Assembly (NCBI GenBank): GCA_040752515.1
Contig: JBFMGQ010000008.1
Span: forward strand, 1-64,000
Direction: 5' to 3'
DNA from: Tenuifilum sp040752515
Lineage (GTDB): Bacteria > Bacteroidota > Bacteroidia > Bacteroidales > Tenuifilaceae
DNA length: 64,000 bases
Shown here: one piece after another, positions 43,537 to 52,793 of the stretch
Numbering within the stretch: the first letter of the stretch is position 1
Layout of the letters: each line of letters begins with the position of its first letter
Notes under the pieces: generated by a model
The model's database searches: none
Told to the model about the DNA's origin: nothing
What the model saw: only the letters and a program-made list of their open reading frames with translations
Program-made: the position numbers and the translations under genes

Positions 43537-46500
43537 ATGAAACTACCACAAGTTGCCGTAAAAAGGCCTGTATTCACAGCCATGTTGTTTGTGGCAATCC
43601 TGCTCTTTGGCGTGGTATCGCTTACCAGGCTACCGCTCGACATTATGCCCGAAATGGAGTTACCCACTCTTACGGTAATTACCGTATATCCGGGCGCCAG
43701 CGCCGATGAGGTGGAAGAGCAGGTATCCAAAAAGTTGGAAAAAATCCTATCGGGAACGGAACACCTAAAGGAGATAACATCGCAAAGCAAGGAGAACGTA
43801 TCGTTTGTTCAGCTTCAGTTTGAGTGGGGAACCGATATTACTTCGGCAGCCAATAATGCCCGCGACCTTATTGAGCTGGTAAAGAATAAGCTACCCCGTG
43901 ATGCTCATAACCCAATTATTTTCAAGGTAAACAGCTCACTGATGCCTGTTCTGGTGTATGGCGTTACCGCCAATGAGAGCTATAACGGGCTTTACAAGAT
44001 TGTTGACGATGAGGTGGCCAGCAAGCTACGCAAGGTGCCGGGAGTGGGCTCAGTAATTGTAATAGGCGCACCCGAACGGGAGATTAAGGTTGATATCGAC
44101 CCCGTTAAGCTACACGCCTACAACCTGTCGCTCAACCAGGTGGCAACCGTGCTAAAGGCACAGAATATTTCTATCCCCGGTGGAAATATCAAGGTGGGCA
44201 ACGATGACTACTCGGTTCGCATTCCCGGCGATATTGCCAGCGTTGATGAGCTTCGTGACTTGGCGCTCATCAGCTTCAACGGTAAGGTTATTCGCCTTAG
44301 CGATGTGGCCGAGGTGCGCGATGAGTATAAGGAGAAGGACGATGTGGGAAGAACCACAAACGGGAAAGGGGTCACCCTGATGGTGCAAAAGCAATCGGGC
44401 GAGAACACCCTTGAGGTGGTTAAGAAAATTCGCAAAAAGGTTGCTGAAATTAAACCCGCCCTGCCATCGGATGTTAGCATTACCGAGGTAATGAAGAGCG
44501 ATGAGCTTATCACTGAATCCATCAACAACCTTTCCGAATCGCTCTGGTATGCTCTGTTCTTTGTGGTGCTTGTGGTTATGGCATTTCTGCGTAACTGGAA
44601 GCAAAGCTTTATCATTTTCATAACAATACCCTTCTCGCTGATTGTAGCATTCATTGTGATGTTTGCTTCAGGGTGGACAATCAACATCTTCAGCTTGATG
44701 TCGTTGGTGGTGGCATCGGGTATGGTAGTGGATAATGCCATTGTGGTGCTTGAGAATATCACCCAGCATATTGAGAAAGGGGCTAAGCCCAAGCAGGCAG
44801 CAATTTTCGGTAGTAGTGAGATGGGTATGGCAATTTCAGCATCAACCCTTACCACCATTGTGGTATTCCTGCCCATGATATTCATGGGTGGCATTGTGGG
44901 TATCATGTTCAAGCAGCTGGCCATACTAACTTCAGTAACCTTAATAGCTTCGTTATTCACAGCGCTTACCCTAACCCCAATGGCATCGTCGCAAATGCTT
45001 GAGGGCATGAAAAAAGGTGATAAACGCCGCCACGGAAAGCTATTCGAGTGGAGTGAACGTATGTTTCAGAAACTTGAAAATGGCTATAAGAAAGCATTGG
45101 CATGGGTTATTCACCACAAAACATTTACTGTTATAGTAACGGTTGCCCTGCTGGCATTCAGCCTTTGGGTTGGTAAGGGCTTGGGAACCGATTACATCCC
45201 TGAGTTCGATGCTGGCGATGTGGTTGCAGTAATTGAAACCGAGGTGGGAACATCAACCACCAAAACCGATAGCGTGGCTCAATTGGTTATGCAAATCTTC
45301 CAGGATGAGATTCCTGAGATGGTTCCCGGCTCATTGGCATCGGTTTCCGGACAAACCGAGGAGGGGCTCTTGTCGTCGGTAGGGTTTAGTGAGGGTAAAA
45401 ATATTGCTACTGTGATGTGTCACCTTTCAAAACCCAACGAGCGAAAGCATTCAGCAAAACAGATTGCCGACAGAATTCGCCCACGCATTGCAGCCATACC
45501 CGAAGTGGAGAACTTTCGCTTGCTTGGGGGTAGTATCCTCTCAGCTGCTGTTACAGGAAATAAAAAACCTATTGAGATTGAGGTTTCAGGCAACAGCTTT
45601 GGTACTATAAACAGCACGGCCGAGGCCATTACTGCCCGCATGCGCCAATCCAAATACTTTAGCGATGTTATCAACAACGTTGATAAGGGTAAGCTTGAGG
45701 TACAAATCAGGGTTGATAAGCGCAAGGCTTCGGCCATGGGTCTGAACTCAGCCATGATTGGCCTACAGGTTCGCCAGAGTATATATGGTACTGAAGCTGG
45801 CGAGTTCAAGGAGGGGGGCGATGAGTACGATATAACCCTGCGCTACTCACCCGAGTACCGTAACGATATCAGCCAAATCCGCAACATACAGCTTAAAAAC
45901 CTGCTGAACCAAACCATACCGCTATTGGCTGTGGCCGAGGTGGAAATGGGAACCAGCCCCCTGCAGATTAACCGTAAAGGGCAACAACGTGTGGTTAAGG
46001 TTATGGCTGAACTAAACGATGTGTCGCTGGGCGAAGCCCAAAAGGAGGCCAAGCGTATTATTGCCAATCTTGACATTCCCAGCGATGTTACCGTTGAGGT
46101 TGCCGGTCAAACCACTGAGCAAGGAGAGTCGTTTAGCGACCTATACCTAATCCTTGTACTTGGTATCTTACTGGTTTACATGGTTATGGCCGCTCAGTTT
46201 GAGAGTTTCCGCGACCCATTCATCATCATGTTTGCTGTGCCGGTAACCTTTATTGGAGTGGTTTGGGCATTCAAGATAACCGGCTTAACCCTAAGTATCA
46301 CAACTTTTGTGGGTTTGATTATGCTTATGGGTATAGTGGTAAACAACGGTATAGTGCTTGTTGACTACACCAACCTGCTCCGTAAGCGCGGTTACAAGCT
46401 TTACGATGCCATTGCCGAAGCAGGCCGAAGCCGTTTACGTCCGGTGCTTATGACTACGCTTACAACGCTCTTGGGCATGGTACCCATGGCTACCAGCAGC

Positions 46501-46665
46501 GGTATGGGACGCGAGGCATACTCACCCCTGGGCATCACCATGATTGGTGGACTACTGGTTTCAACCCTTATCACCCTGCTGCTGGTTCCAACTATTTACG
46601 CTATTTTCCATGGTAAAGAGCGAAAAAAAGAAGCCGAGGGTAATAAATCCATTCTGTTTAACTAA
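43537..46665 (+). CDS. RND-family efflux pump (HAE1/AcrB-like)
   Basis: A 1042-residue inner-membrane transporter with 12 membrane segments in two homologous halves and two large periplasmic loops. 'AVKRPVFTAMLFVAILLFG' is TM1; 'VTVYPGASADEVEEQVSKKLE' style porter sequence follows; TM4 has 'VVASGMVVDNAIVVLENI', where the first Asp of the proton relay is present and the second position is Asn. 'GIVVNNGIVLVDYTNLLRKR' is the TM10 counterpart. Drug, bile-salt or metabolite export is possible; the substrate is not readable. Confidence 0.95.
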   Translation: MKLPQVAVKRPVFTAMLFVAILLFGVVSLTRLPLDIMPEMELPTLTVITVYPGASADEVEEQVSKKLEKILSGTEHLKEITSQSKENVSFVQLQFEWGTDITSAANNARDLIELVKNKLPRDAHNPIIFKVNSSLMPVLVYGVTANESYNGLYKIVDDEVASKLRKVPGVGSVIVIGAPEREIKVDIDPVKLHAYNLSLNQVATVLKAQNISIPGGNIKVGNDDYSVRIPGDIASVDELRDLALISFNGKVIRLSDVAEVRDEYKEKDDVGRTTNGKGVTLMVQKQSGENTLEVVKKIRKKVAEIKPALPSDVSITEVMKSDELITESINNLSESLWYALFFVVLVVMAFLRNWKQSFIIFITIPFSLIVAFIVMFASGWTINIFSLMSLVVASGMVVDNAIVVLENITQHIEKGAKPKQAAIFGSSEMGMAISASTLTTIVVFLPMIFMGGIVGIMFKQLAILTSVTLIASLFTALTLTPMASSQMLEGMKKGDKRRHGKLFEWSERMFQKLENGYKKALAWVIHHKTFTVIVTVALLAFSLWVGKGLGTDYIPEFDAGDVVAVIETEVGTSTTKTDSVAQLVMQIFQDEIPEMVPGSLASVSGQTEEGLLSSVGFSEGKNIATVMCHLSKPNERKHSAKQIADRIRPRIAAIPEVENFRLLGGSILSAAVTGNKKPIEIEVSGNSFGTINSTAEAITARMRQSKYFSDVINNVDKGKLEVQIRVDKRKASAMGLNSAMIGLQVRQSIYGTEAGEFKEGGDEYDITLRYSPEYRNDISQIRNIQLKNLLNQTIPLLAVAEVEMGTSPLQINRKGQQRVVKVMAELNDVSLGEAQKEAKRIIANLDIPSDVTVEVAGQTTEQGESFSDLYLILVLGILLVYMVMAAQFESFRDPFIIMFAVPVTFIGVVWAFKITGLTLSITTFVGLIMLMGIVVNNGIVLVDYTNLLRKRGYKLYDAIAEAGRSRLRPVLMTTLTTLLGMVPMATSSGMGREAYSPLGITMIGGLLVSTLITLLLVPTIYAIFHGKERKKEAEGNKSILFN

Positions 46666-46680
46666 AAAAGAAGCATAGCC

Positions 46681-46986
46681 ATGAAGATGATATATTGCAC
46701 CTGCAACGTTGCTGTTCTTGAGCCGCTGCTCAAGATGCTTGACGAGAACAACGTTCGCGACTTTCAGGTTGTGGAGCAGGTTACAGCCAAGAATAAGAAA
46801 GGCGACCACCGTTTCAACAACCCGGTATGGCCCGGTTACAACTCAACCGTATTCATCCAAATCACTGAGGACGAAAAAGCCAAAATGGTAATGGAAAAAA
46901 TACGTGAGTTTAACCGCAATGCCTTTAACGATAACGAGCTGGTTACTGCCTGTATGTGGACTATTGAAGATTACTTTTTCGATTAA
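46681..46986 (+). CDS. Small PII-like protein linked to the RND pump
   Basis: A 101-residue cytosolic protein. 'MKMIYCTCNVAVLEPLLKML' looks like the first beta-alpha unit of a PII/CutA ferredoxin-like fold. A loop with 'TAKNKKGDHRFNNPVWPGYN' would sit at the T-loop place, then 'TVFIQITEDEKAKMVMEKIR' gives the second unit. Assignment by pattern only. It lies 15 bp after the pump gene and before the terminator, so it is the last gene of the operon and may bind a ligand to tune the pump. Confidence 0.6.
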   Translation: MKMIYCTCNVAVLEPLLKMLDENNVRDFQVVEQVTAKNKKGDHRFNNPVWPGYNSTVFIQITEDEKAKMVMEKIREFNRNAFNDNELVTACMWTIEDYFFD

Positions 46987-47004
46987 CCCTCATGCAAATA
47001 ATGA

Positions 47005-47031
47005 AAAAGGGGCTTTAATGCCCCTTTTTTT
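47005..47031 (+). terminator. Terminator of the efflux operon
   Basis: AAAAGGGGC-tttaat-GCCCCTTTT hairpin with T7 (47025-47031), 19 bp behind the stop of the PII-like gene. Confidence 0.85.
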
Positions 47032-47343
47032 AATTTTAAGAGTCAATACAAACAAGTTATTGAATTTTTTTGTTACTATTGACTAATCTCCTCTAAAATT
47101 TATCCGCACCCCATTTTTATTAGCCTGGATGAATTTGTTAATCCAAGGCACTTCGGTTTAGTTGTTCACTTTTCGCTTTTATCTTTTCACTATTTCTCTA
47201 ACTTCCTCTAACTCAATCATGTTCTGTCTATTCCGAATCATTCTGAATCATTCCGACTTTTATTTCCACGTTTAACTTTTAACGTTTAACGGTTCACGGT
47301 TCAACTTCCTCTAACTCCATCATTTCCCTTGTCATTCGGACTC
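47032..47343. other. Gap with dispersed repeat text before galM
   Basis: No gene is seen. 47195-47330 contains 'ctctaacttcctctaactc', 'attccgaatcattctgaatc' and 'cgtttaacggttcacggttc', all related to the intergenic repeat families at 31070 and 49600. Both flanking genes end here (convergent). Confidence 0.45.
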
Positions 47344-48390
47344 CTACCAATCAACCCCACCAACGGTTACTGAAAGGATTGTTGTGTGGTCGTACTCCTG
47401 ACCGGGCAGCAGCAGTGTTAAGGGGAACCTCCCCTCGTTGGGCGAGTTGGGGAAGTGTTGGGGTTCCATGCATACCGCCCAGTTACCTTTTTCGGGTAGT
47501 TTTATCATGGGGTTGGCAACATTTGGTCTATTCATGGGGGTGTAAAGTTGAATGCCGGGTTGTGTGGTGTAAATGGTTAACCCAATATGGGTTTTGGGGT
47601 TGTACAGCGCCACCGACGGATTATCAATTGTGGGGTTGTTCAGCACATAGCAATGGTCGTAGCAAGTCCCCACCAGGTCGATATCGGCCCCAACGGCCTT
47701 AAACCTTCTGAAATCGAAGGGTGAGCCATTAACCTCGCGGATTTCGCCGGTAGGGATAAGCTCGTTGTTAACCGGCAGGTAATGGTCTGCATCTATGCGC
47801 AGCATGTGGTCAAGCACATCGGTTTCAAAACCGCTCAGGTTAAAATATCCGTGAGTGGTAAGGTTTAGGTGGGTAGGCCTATCGGTTACAGCACGGTAGC
47901 TGATACTCACCTGGTTGTCGTCAGTTACCTGGTATATCACCCAAACCTCAACATTCCCGGGGAACCCCTGGTCGCCATGTGGGCTGCTCAGCTGAAACTC
48001 CAATAGGCAAACACCGTTATGCTCCTCAAAAATGGCAGTTTCCCAAACCCTGTGGCTAAAACCTACTTTGCCCCCATGCAGTATATTTTTGCCCTCGTTG
48101 GCGTTCAGGCTAAACTCCTCGTTATTGATAGCAAACCTAGCGCCTGCTATGCGGTTGGCATACCGCCCCACAATTACTCCTGGGTAGTAATCGGCCTTCA
48201 GGTAATCCGATGGGCTTAAAAGGCCATAGGCCAAGTTAAACTTTTGGTTCTCATCGTTAAGCAACCGCAGGCCTACCATAGCTGCTCCCAGGTTCGAAAG
48301 TGTAACCTCCATGCCACCCTCAGTGGATATGGTGTAAATCATTACATCCTGATTATCGATGGTTCCCCATTGACTGGCAAAAAAATCCAT
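47344..48390 (-). CDS. galM: Aldose 1-epimerase (galactose mutarotase)
   Basis: A 348-residue enzyme interconverting alpha and beta anomers of hexoses. Substrate Arg/His segment 'VGRYANRIAGARF', 'LHGGKVGFSHRVWE', catalytic His region 'HLNLTTHGYFNLSG' and catalytic Glu 'VCMEPQHFPNSPNE'. No signal peptide, so cytosolic. An FtsB/DivIC-like gene lies just upstream (3 bp), followed further up by a ThiS-like gene; the trio may be co-transcribed. Confidence 0.93.
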   Translation of the reverse strand: MDFFASQWGTIDNQDVMIYTISTEGGMEVTLSNLGAAMVGLRLLNDENQKFNLAYGLLSPSDYLKADYYPGVIVGRYANRIAGARFAINNEEFSLNANEGKNILHGGKVGFSHRVWETAIFEEHNGVCLLEFQLSSPHGDQGFPGNVEVWVIYQVTDDNQVSISYRAVTDRPTHLNLTTHGYFNLSGFETDVLDHMLRIDADHYLPVNNELIPTGEIREVNGSPFDFRRFKAVGADIDLVGTCYDHCYVLNNPTIDNPSVALYNPKTHIGLTIYTTQPGIQLYTPMNRPNVANPMIKLPEKGNWAVCMEPQHFPNSPNEGRFPLTLLLPGQEYDHTTILSVTVGGVDW

Positions 48391-48393
48391 ACC

Positions 48394-48711
48394 TTACAAA
48401 TCGTTTTCGTCAACAATAAAAATATCCTCGTTAGGTTTTTTCATCAGGTATTGCTCGCGTGCAAACTTTTCCAGATTTTCGGGGCTTGTTCGCAACTCCT
48501 TAATTTTTTTCTTATCGTCCTCAATCTTTCGCAGGTAGTATTCCTTTTCGTTCTCAAGGCTCTTAATGCGGCGACGTGTGGCTACCATCTCTATCCAGTT
48601 GCTACTATCAAAAATCAGCATCCAGATTAAAAAAATAAAAGCGGTTAGGAAAAACTTATTCCTAAGCTTGGGTAAAAACCATTTCCAGAAAGTAATTTCG
48701 CTAACCGGCAT
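48394..48711 (-). CDS. FtsB/DivIC-like septum formation protein
   Basis: A 105-residue single-pass protein. One membrane helix (FFLTAFIFLIWMLIFD) is followed by a charged coiled coil ('TRRRIKSLENEKEYYLRKIE', 'DDKKKIKELRTSPENLEKFA') and the conserved 'REQYLMKKPNEDIFIV' end. Proteins of this family bridge FtsL/FtsQ in the divisome. A GGAGG Shine-Dalgarno, rare here, sits 6 nt before ATG 48711 (MPVSEIT), which decides the start over 48723. Confidence 0.85.
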   Translation of the reverse strand: MPVSEITFWKWFLPKLRNKFFLTAFIFLIWMLIFDSSNWIEMVATRRRIKSLENEKEYYLRKIEDDKKKIKELRTSPENLEKFAREQYLMKKPNEDIFIVDENDL

Positions 48712-48712
48712 A

Positions 48713-48922
48713 TCAACCTCCACTAATCAGGTGAATAACCTGCACATCATCGCCATCCTTAACGGTAGCAGTGCTATACTCGTCTTTTTTAACAAGCTTT
48801 CCATTCACTTTCACCACAAGCATTTTAAAGGTGAAGCGCTTAATGGCCAGCAGCTCATTAATCGTGATAGCTGCCTTATGGGTATCGATATGCTCAGGCA
48901 AACTATTTAATGTGATATCCAT
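48713..48922 (-). CDS. ThiS/MoaD-like sulfur carrier protein
   Basis: A 69-residue ubiquitin-fold protein. 'MLVVKVNGKLVKKDEYSTAT', 'VKDGDDVQVIHLISGG' and the C-terminal Gly-Gly are the marks of ThiS-type carriers, which are thiocarboxylated at the last Gly and donate sulfur. There is no thiF, thiG or moeB beside it, and the next gene is a division protein. Its stop codon lies inside the Shine-Dalgarno of that gene, implying translational coupling. A thiamine role is plausible but not shown. Confidence 0.8.
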   Translation of the reverse strand: MDITLNSLPEHIDTHKAAITINELLAIKRFTFKMLVVKVNGKLVKKDEYSTATVKDGDDVQVIHLISGG

Positions 48923-48935
48923 ATTTTAGGTATTT

Positions 48936-49041
48936 GGGCGTGCCCCCTAACGGGGTCGGGCTACTCCGGGCTTCGCTCTGCTCCGGCAAGTCACGCCTAT
49001 GGCGTGTCTGTGCTGCTGCGCACCCTCCGTATCCCTCACGC
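48936..49041. repeat. GC-rich palindromic intergenic repeat
   Basis: A GC-rich segment with CCCC-taa-CGGGG and the perfect hairpin CACGCC-TAT-GGCGTG (48992-49006), ending 'tatccctcacgcaaat'. It resembles a dispersed repeat type I have seen in Bacteroidota intergenic regions. It has no ORF and no T-tract. Confidence 0.5.
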
Positions 49042-49142
49042 AAATATAACCATAACACACCGCAAAATAGCAACATCCGCTAAAGATTTTTGGGATTACA
49101 AGCTTGAAAAAATGGGATTGCTCCCATATATTGGATTAGCCT

Positions 49143-49293
49143 GACCCGTCCTCTCATGTCATGCTGAGCTCAGCCGAAGCATCACTTTTTACCTTCAACC
49201 CTTAATGAGATTCCTCGCAGTTGCTCGGAATGACAAAAAATTGTTAGTTGTTCGTTGTTCGAGGATTTTAATGGAACACAGATGACGCAGATT
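49143..49293 (+). repeat. Intergenic direct repeat, copy A
   Basis: 151 bp starting 'gacccgtcctctcatgtcat', containing 'gctcagccgaagcatcac' and 'cctcgcagttgctcggaatg'. Nearly identical to copy B at 49371 (one A-tract length change and few substitutions). Confidence 0.8.
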
Positions 49294-49370
49294 AGACAGA
49301 TTTACACAGTGAAACACCCTGTAAACTCTGCGTAACACGGTGATACATCTTTGGTTGATAGCTGATGGTT

Positions 49371-49522
49371 GACCCGTCCTCTCATGTCATGCTGAGCTCA
49401 GCCGAAGCATCACTTTTTATCTTCAACCCTTAATGAGATTCCTCGCAGTTGCTCGGAATGACAAAAAAATTGTTAGTTGTTCGTTGTTCGAGGTTTTTAA
49501 TGGAACACAGATGACGCAGATT
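49371..49522 (+). repeat. Intergenic direct repeat, copy B
   Basis: 152 bp, the second copy of the unit at 49143, separated by 77 bp. A more diverged third copy lies at about 50755-50915. Parts also appear at 26975, 2969 (inverse) and 31246 (inverse). Confidence 0.8.
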
Positions 49523-49717
49523 GGGCGGAGTTACGCTGTGATACTCTGTGTAAAACTCTGAGAAACCCTGTGGTACTTATCAGTTCTTAGTTGATTGTTG
49601 TTCGTTGTTCGATTTCGATTAATGGCTAACGGTTCACGATTAACATTAACCAGCCAAAGCACATTCTGTACTTGTTAACTAGTACTCCCTTTTAGCAGCT
49701 CTCGTATCCTAAACCAT

Positions 49718-50575
49718 TTATCTTACCTTTATCCTCTGACCTATACGAAGAATTCCATTGGGTTTAAGGTTATTCAAAGCACAGAGCCTATCAACCGTTG
49801 TCCCATAGCGCCGGGCAAGTGAATAAAGTGTATCCTTTTTCTTTACCGTATGTATTAGCTCCTCGTTCTGAACATCTGTGGAATTAATTATACTTGCCCC
49901 CAAAGTCCTATCGCGATCCGGAATGGAACCACCTATAGCATTATCAGCTGACCCTAAAGTATTTTGCACAGGCATGCTAAAAGCTGGAATAGAGTCATTA
50001 AGAACCAGCTGTTTTTCAAAATCGAAAAGTTTCTCGGAATCATAGGCAATACCCTTTACCCTGAACTCAAAATGCAGATGAGTAGTGGTTGCCCGACCAG
50101 TCCTGCCACCAAGCCCTACTGCCTTGCCAACCTGAATGGTATCGCCTACCTTAACTAGAATCTTACTCAAATGCCCATAGTAGGTTTCAATGTCGGATTG
50201 ATGTTTGAGTACAACAAGAAGCCCATAGCCGTAGTATTTCTTTGCACGGGTTACTATACCACTAAATGCAGCTCTAACACTATCGCCCAGCTGAAGTTTT
50301 ATGTCCGTTCCAGCATGAAATCGTTTATGCCGAGGGCCAAAATGGCTAATCACCTTTCCGCGAACAGGACTGCAGAAAGGCCCTAAACTATCGAAAAAAG
50401 GGAGCGAATCGGTTATCGAAACCGAATCGGGCGATGTAACTAATAAAGTATCCTCAGTAATGACTGTATCTTTTTGGGCTTTTAGTGAACTAATAGGCAG
50501 CAGAAAAATTAGGCCAAGCAATAAATGGCGCCATTTAAATTCAACTATACATCTAACATTCAGGTAAACCATCAC
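49718..50575 (-). CDS. M23-family peptidase with C-terminal LysM
   Basis: A 285-residue secreted protein. After a signal sequence (LLLGLIFLLPISSLKAQ) a Ser/Asp/Thr-rich linker leads to the LytM domain: 'VISHFGPRHKRFHAGTDIKL' (zinc His and Asp), 'VVLKHQSDIETYYGHLS' and 'THLHFEFRVKG' (HxH). The last 45 residues are a LysM repeat ('HTVKKKDTLYSLARRYGTTV'). It is an expected cell-wall endopeptidase or amidase activator; all metal ligands appear present. Confidence 0.92.
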   Translation of the reverse strand: MMVYLNVRCIVEFKWRHLLLGLIFLLPISSLKAQKDTVITEDTLLVTSPDSVSITDSLPFFDSLGPFCSPVRGKVISHFGPRHKRFHAGTDIKLQLGDSVRAAFSGIVTRAKKYYGYGLLVVLKHQSDIETYYGHLSKILVKVGDTIQVGKAVGLGGRTGRATTTHLHFEFRVKGIAYDSEKLFDFEKQLVLNDSIPAFSMPVQNTLGSADNAIGGSIPDRDRTLGASIINSTDVQNEELIHTVKKKDTLYSLARRYGTTVDRLCALNNLKPNGILRIGQRIKVR

Positions 50576-51370
50576 AAAAGTTTTGGTGGCGCAAATTATT
50601 CAATCAAGCTTAATCCCGAAATACTATTTGTCAACTTTTTTGAAAAAATCCGAAAGGTTAATCTTACCCCTCGACATTGTAGAGGGACAATTCAAGCATA
50701 TTCATTTGATTTTGATGGTAGTAATAGGAATCAGGAATGATAAACCAGTATTCCCGCTCTCTCTTGCCATGCTGAGTTTCACCGAAGCATTGCTTTTTAC
50801 CTTCAAATCTTTCCTTTTCAATGAGATTTCTCGCTATTGCATAAAAGTAAAAGGAACTTGGGTAGTTGTTCGTGATTTGAAATAGAACACAGATACCGCT
50901 GATAATGCAGATTATCACTGTGTAACACTGTAGGAACTCTGTGAAACCCTGTGATACTTATTTAGTTGTTGGTTGACTGTTGATGGTTTTTAGTGGAAAG
51001 AATTCACATTTAATCTTGAATTTGAAATCTTGAATTTGGATTCTTAAATCTTTCTGTACACTGTACACTAAATTCAGAATCCCGCTAGCACGGGACAGGC
51101 TCTTGAACTCCGCAGAGCGGAGCAGGCTTCTTAACCTTTATCCTTATCCTGAGATTCCGTGCAGATACTCGGAACGACAGGAGACGTTTTGGGTTTCCGA
51201 TTTCGTTTAACGGCTACCGATTCCCGTTTAACTGGCTCTAACTTCCTCACATTCTTCATAAACCGTTTAACCACCAACTGTTAACGAACTTCTTTTTTGG
51301 CTTTTCACAACTCACCTAAATTTCTATTTCTGCAAAATAGTTTCTACCTTAGCTCTGATGAACGGGACTG
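50576..51370. other. 795 bp gap upstream of the response regulator
   Basis: No gene is seen. 50755-50915 is a diverged copy of the 150 bp repeat at 49143. At 51079-51135 lie short GC-rich hairpins (CCCGctagcaCGGG, CCGCagaGCGG) and then dispersed text 'cgtttaacggctaccgattc'. The response regulator promoter is not clear. Confidence 0.5.
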
Positions 51371-52705
51371 ATGCAAATGGCTAAAATTCTTGTAGTTGAC
51401 GATGATTCAACCTTTTGCCTTATGCTCAAAACCTTCCTTACGCGGAATGGGCATAAGGTAACCGAGGCTTTTTCGTACAATGAGGCACTGCGTGCCATTC
51501 AGGCCAAAACCTTCGATGTGGTGCTTACCGATTTCCGCCTTCCCGAAAAATCGGGCATGGATGTGCTTACCGATGCAAAACGCAAAAACCGCGACACCAT
51601 AGTAATAGTAATGACTGGCTATGGCGATATACGCATGGCGGTTAAAGCTATAAAGCAAGGCGCATACGACTATGTTACCAAGCCCGTTAACCCCGAGGAA
51701 ATACTTGCCACCATAAACAATGCCCTACCTGGTTCGGATAGTAAATCACATGAAAGCGAAACCGATACCTTTATTGAGGGCAAAAGCAAGTATAGCCAGG
51801 AGGTTATGCGCTACATCAACATTGTTGCACCTACCAATTTATCGGTCATTATTCAGGGCGATAGCGGTACAGGCAAGGAATTTGTTGCCCGCCAAATACA
51901 CCGCGCCAGCAAACGGAGCAGCAAGCCCTTTGTGGCTATCGACTGCGGTGCTTTACCGCGCGAGTTGGCTGCCAGCGAGTTCTTTGGCCATATCAAGGGT
52001 TCATTTACGGGTGCCATTGCCGATAAGGTTGGCCAGTTTGAGGTGGCCAACGGCGGCACTCTATTCCTCGATGAAATTGGCAACCTACCCTATGATGTTC
52101 AGGTTAACCTGCTCCGTGCCATTCAGGAGCGTAAAATTAAGCGCATTGGCAGCAGCAAGGAGATACCCGTGGATGTGCGAATAATTGTTGCCACCAACGA
52201 GGACCTGCTTGAGATGGTGAACCGCGGAACCTTCCGCGAGGACCTTTACCACAGGCTTAACGAGTTTACCATTAGGGTGGCTCCCCTTGCCGAGCGAAAG
52301 GACGATTTAATGGTTTACGCCCAATGGTTCCTGAAAAATGCCAATAGGGAAATGGGAAAAAACATACATGACTTTACACCCCAAGCCATCGATGCCCTCA
52401 TGCAATACAGCTGGCCCGGAAACCTTCGGGAACTCAAAAATGCCATCCGTAGGGCTGTTCTTCTTGAACAATCCAATGCAATAACTATTGATTCGCTACC
52501 TTCGGAAATTGCCTCACCTATCCCTAAGAACTTAGCCGGTAAGTCCGAGAACCTTAAGAACACCAAGGAAAAGGCAGAGCAGGAACTTATTCTTTCAACG
52601 CTGGAAAAGGTTAAATACAACAAAACCAAGGCAGCCAAACTGCTCAATATCGACAGGAAAACACTCTACAACAAACTCAAGCAGTACGGCATTGATACCG
52701 ATTAG
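51371..52705 (+). CDS. NtrC-family sigma-54-dependent response regulator
   Basis: A 444-residue activator. Receiver domain 1-120 with acidic pocket D10/D11/D12 and phospho-acceptor D54 ('VVLTDFRLPEKSGMDV'). AAA+ domain about 140-370: Walker A 'GDSGTGKEFVARQIH', loop 'KGSFTGAIADKVGQFEVA' (GSFTGA instead of GAFTGA), Walker B 'GGTLFLDEIGNLPYD', Arg-finger region 'EDLYHRLNEFTIRV'. A Fis-type HTH closes the protein ('NKTKAAKLLNIDRKTLYNKL'). ATG 51377 (MAKILVV) is an equally good start. No histidine kinase is adjacent. Confidence 0.93.
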   Translation: MQMAKILVVDDDSTFCLMLKTFLTRNGHKVTEAFSYNEALRAIQAKTFDVVLTDFRLPEKSGMDVLTDAKRKNRDTIVIVMTGYGDIRMAVKAIKQGAYDYVTKPVNPEEILATINNALPGSDSKSHESETDTFIEGKSKYSQEVMRYINIVAPTNLSVIIQGDSGTGKEFVARQIHRASKRSSKPFVAIDCGALPRELAASEFFGHIKGSFTGAIADKVGQFEVANGGTLFLDEIGNLPYDVQVNLLRAIQERKIKRIGSSKEIPVDVRIIVATNEDLLEMVNRGTFREDLYHRLNEFTIRVAPLAERKDDLMVYAQWFLKNANREMGKNIHDFTPQAIDALMQYSWPGNLRELKNAIRRAVLLEQSNAITIDSLPSEIASPIPKNLAGKSENLKNTKEKAEQELILSTLEKVKYNKTKAAKLLNIDRKTLYNKLKQYGIDTD

Positions 52706-52793
52706 AACCCTAATTTGATAAATATTCGCTAAAAGTTGACTTTCTCATTTTTTTAACGGAACTTTCGTTATTGAACCCTAAAATTTATTAACT

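Larger units (their letters stand above)
48923..49717. other. 795 bp repeat-rich gap
   Basis: No gene is seen. It contains the GC-rich palindromic repeat (48936-49041), two copies of a 150 bp direct repeat (49143-49293, 49371-49522) and AC/GT-rich dispersed text such as 'ttagttgattgttgttcgtt' (49588). See the separate repeat entries. Confidence 0.6.
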
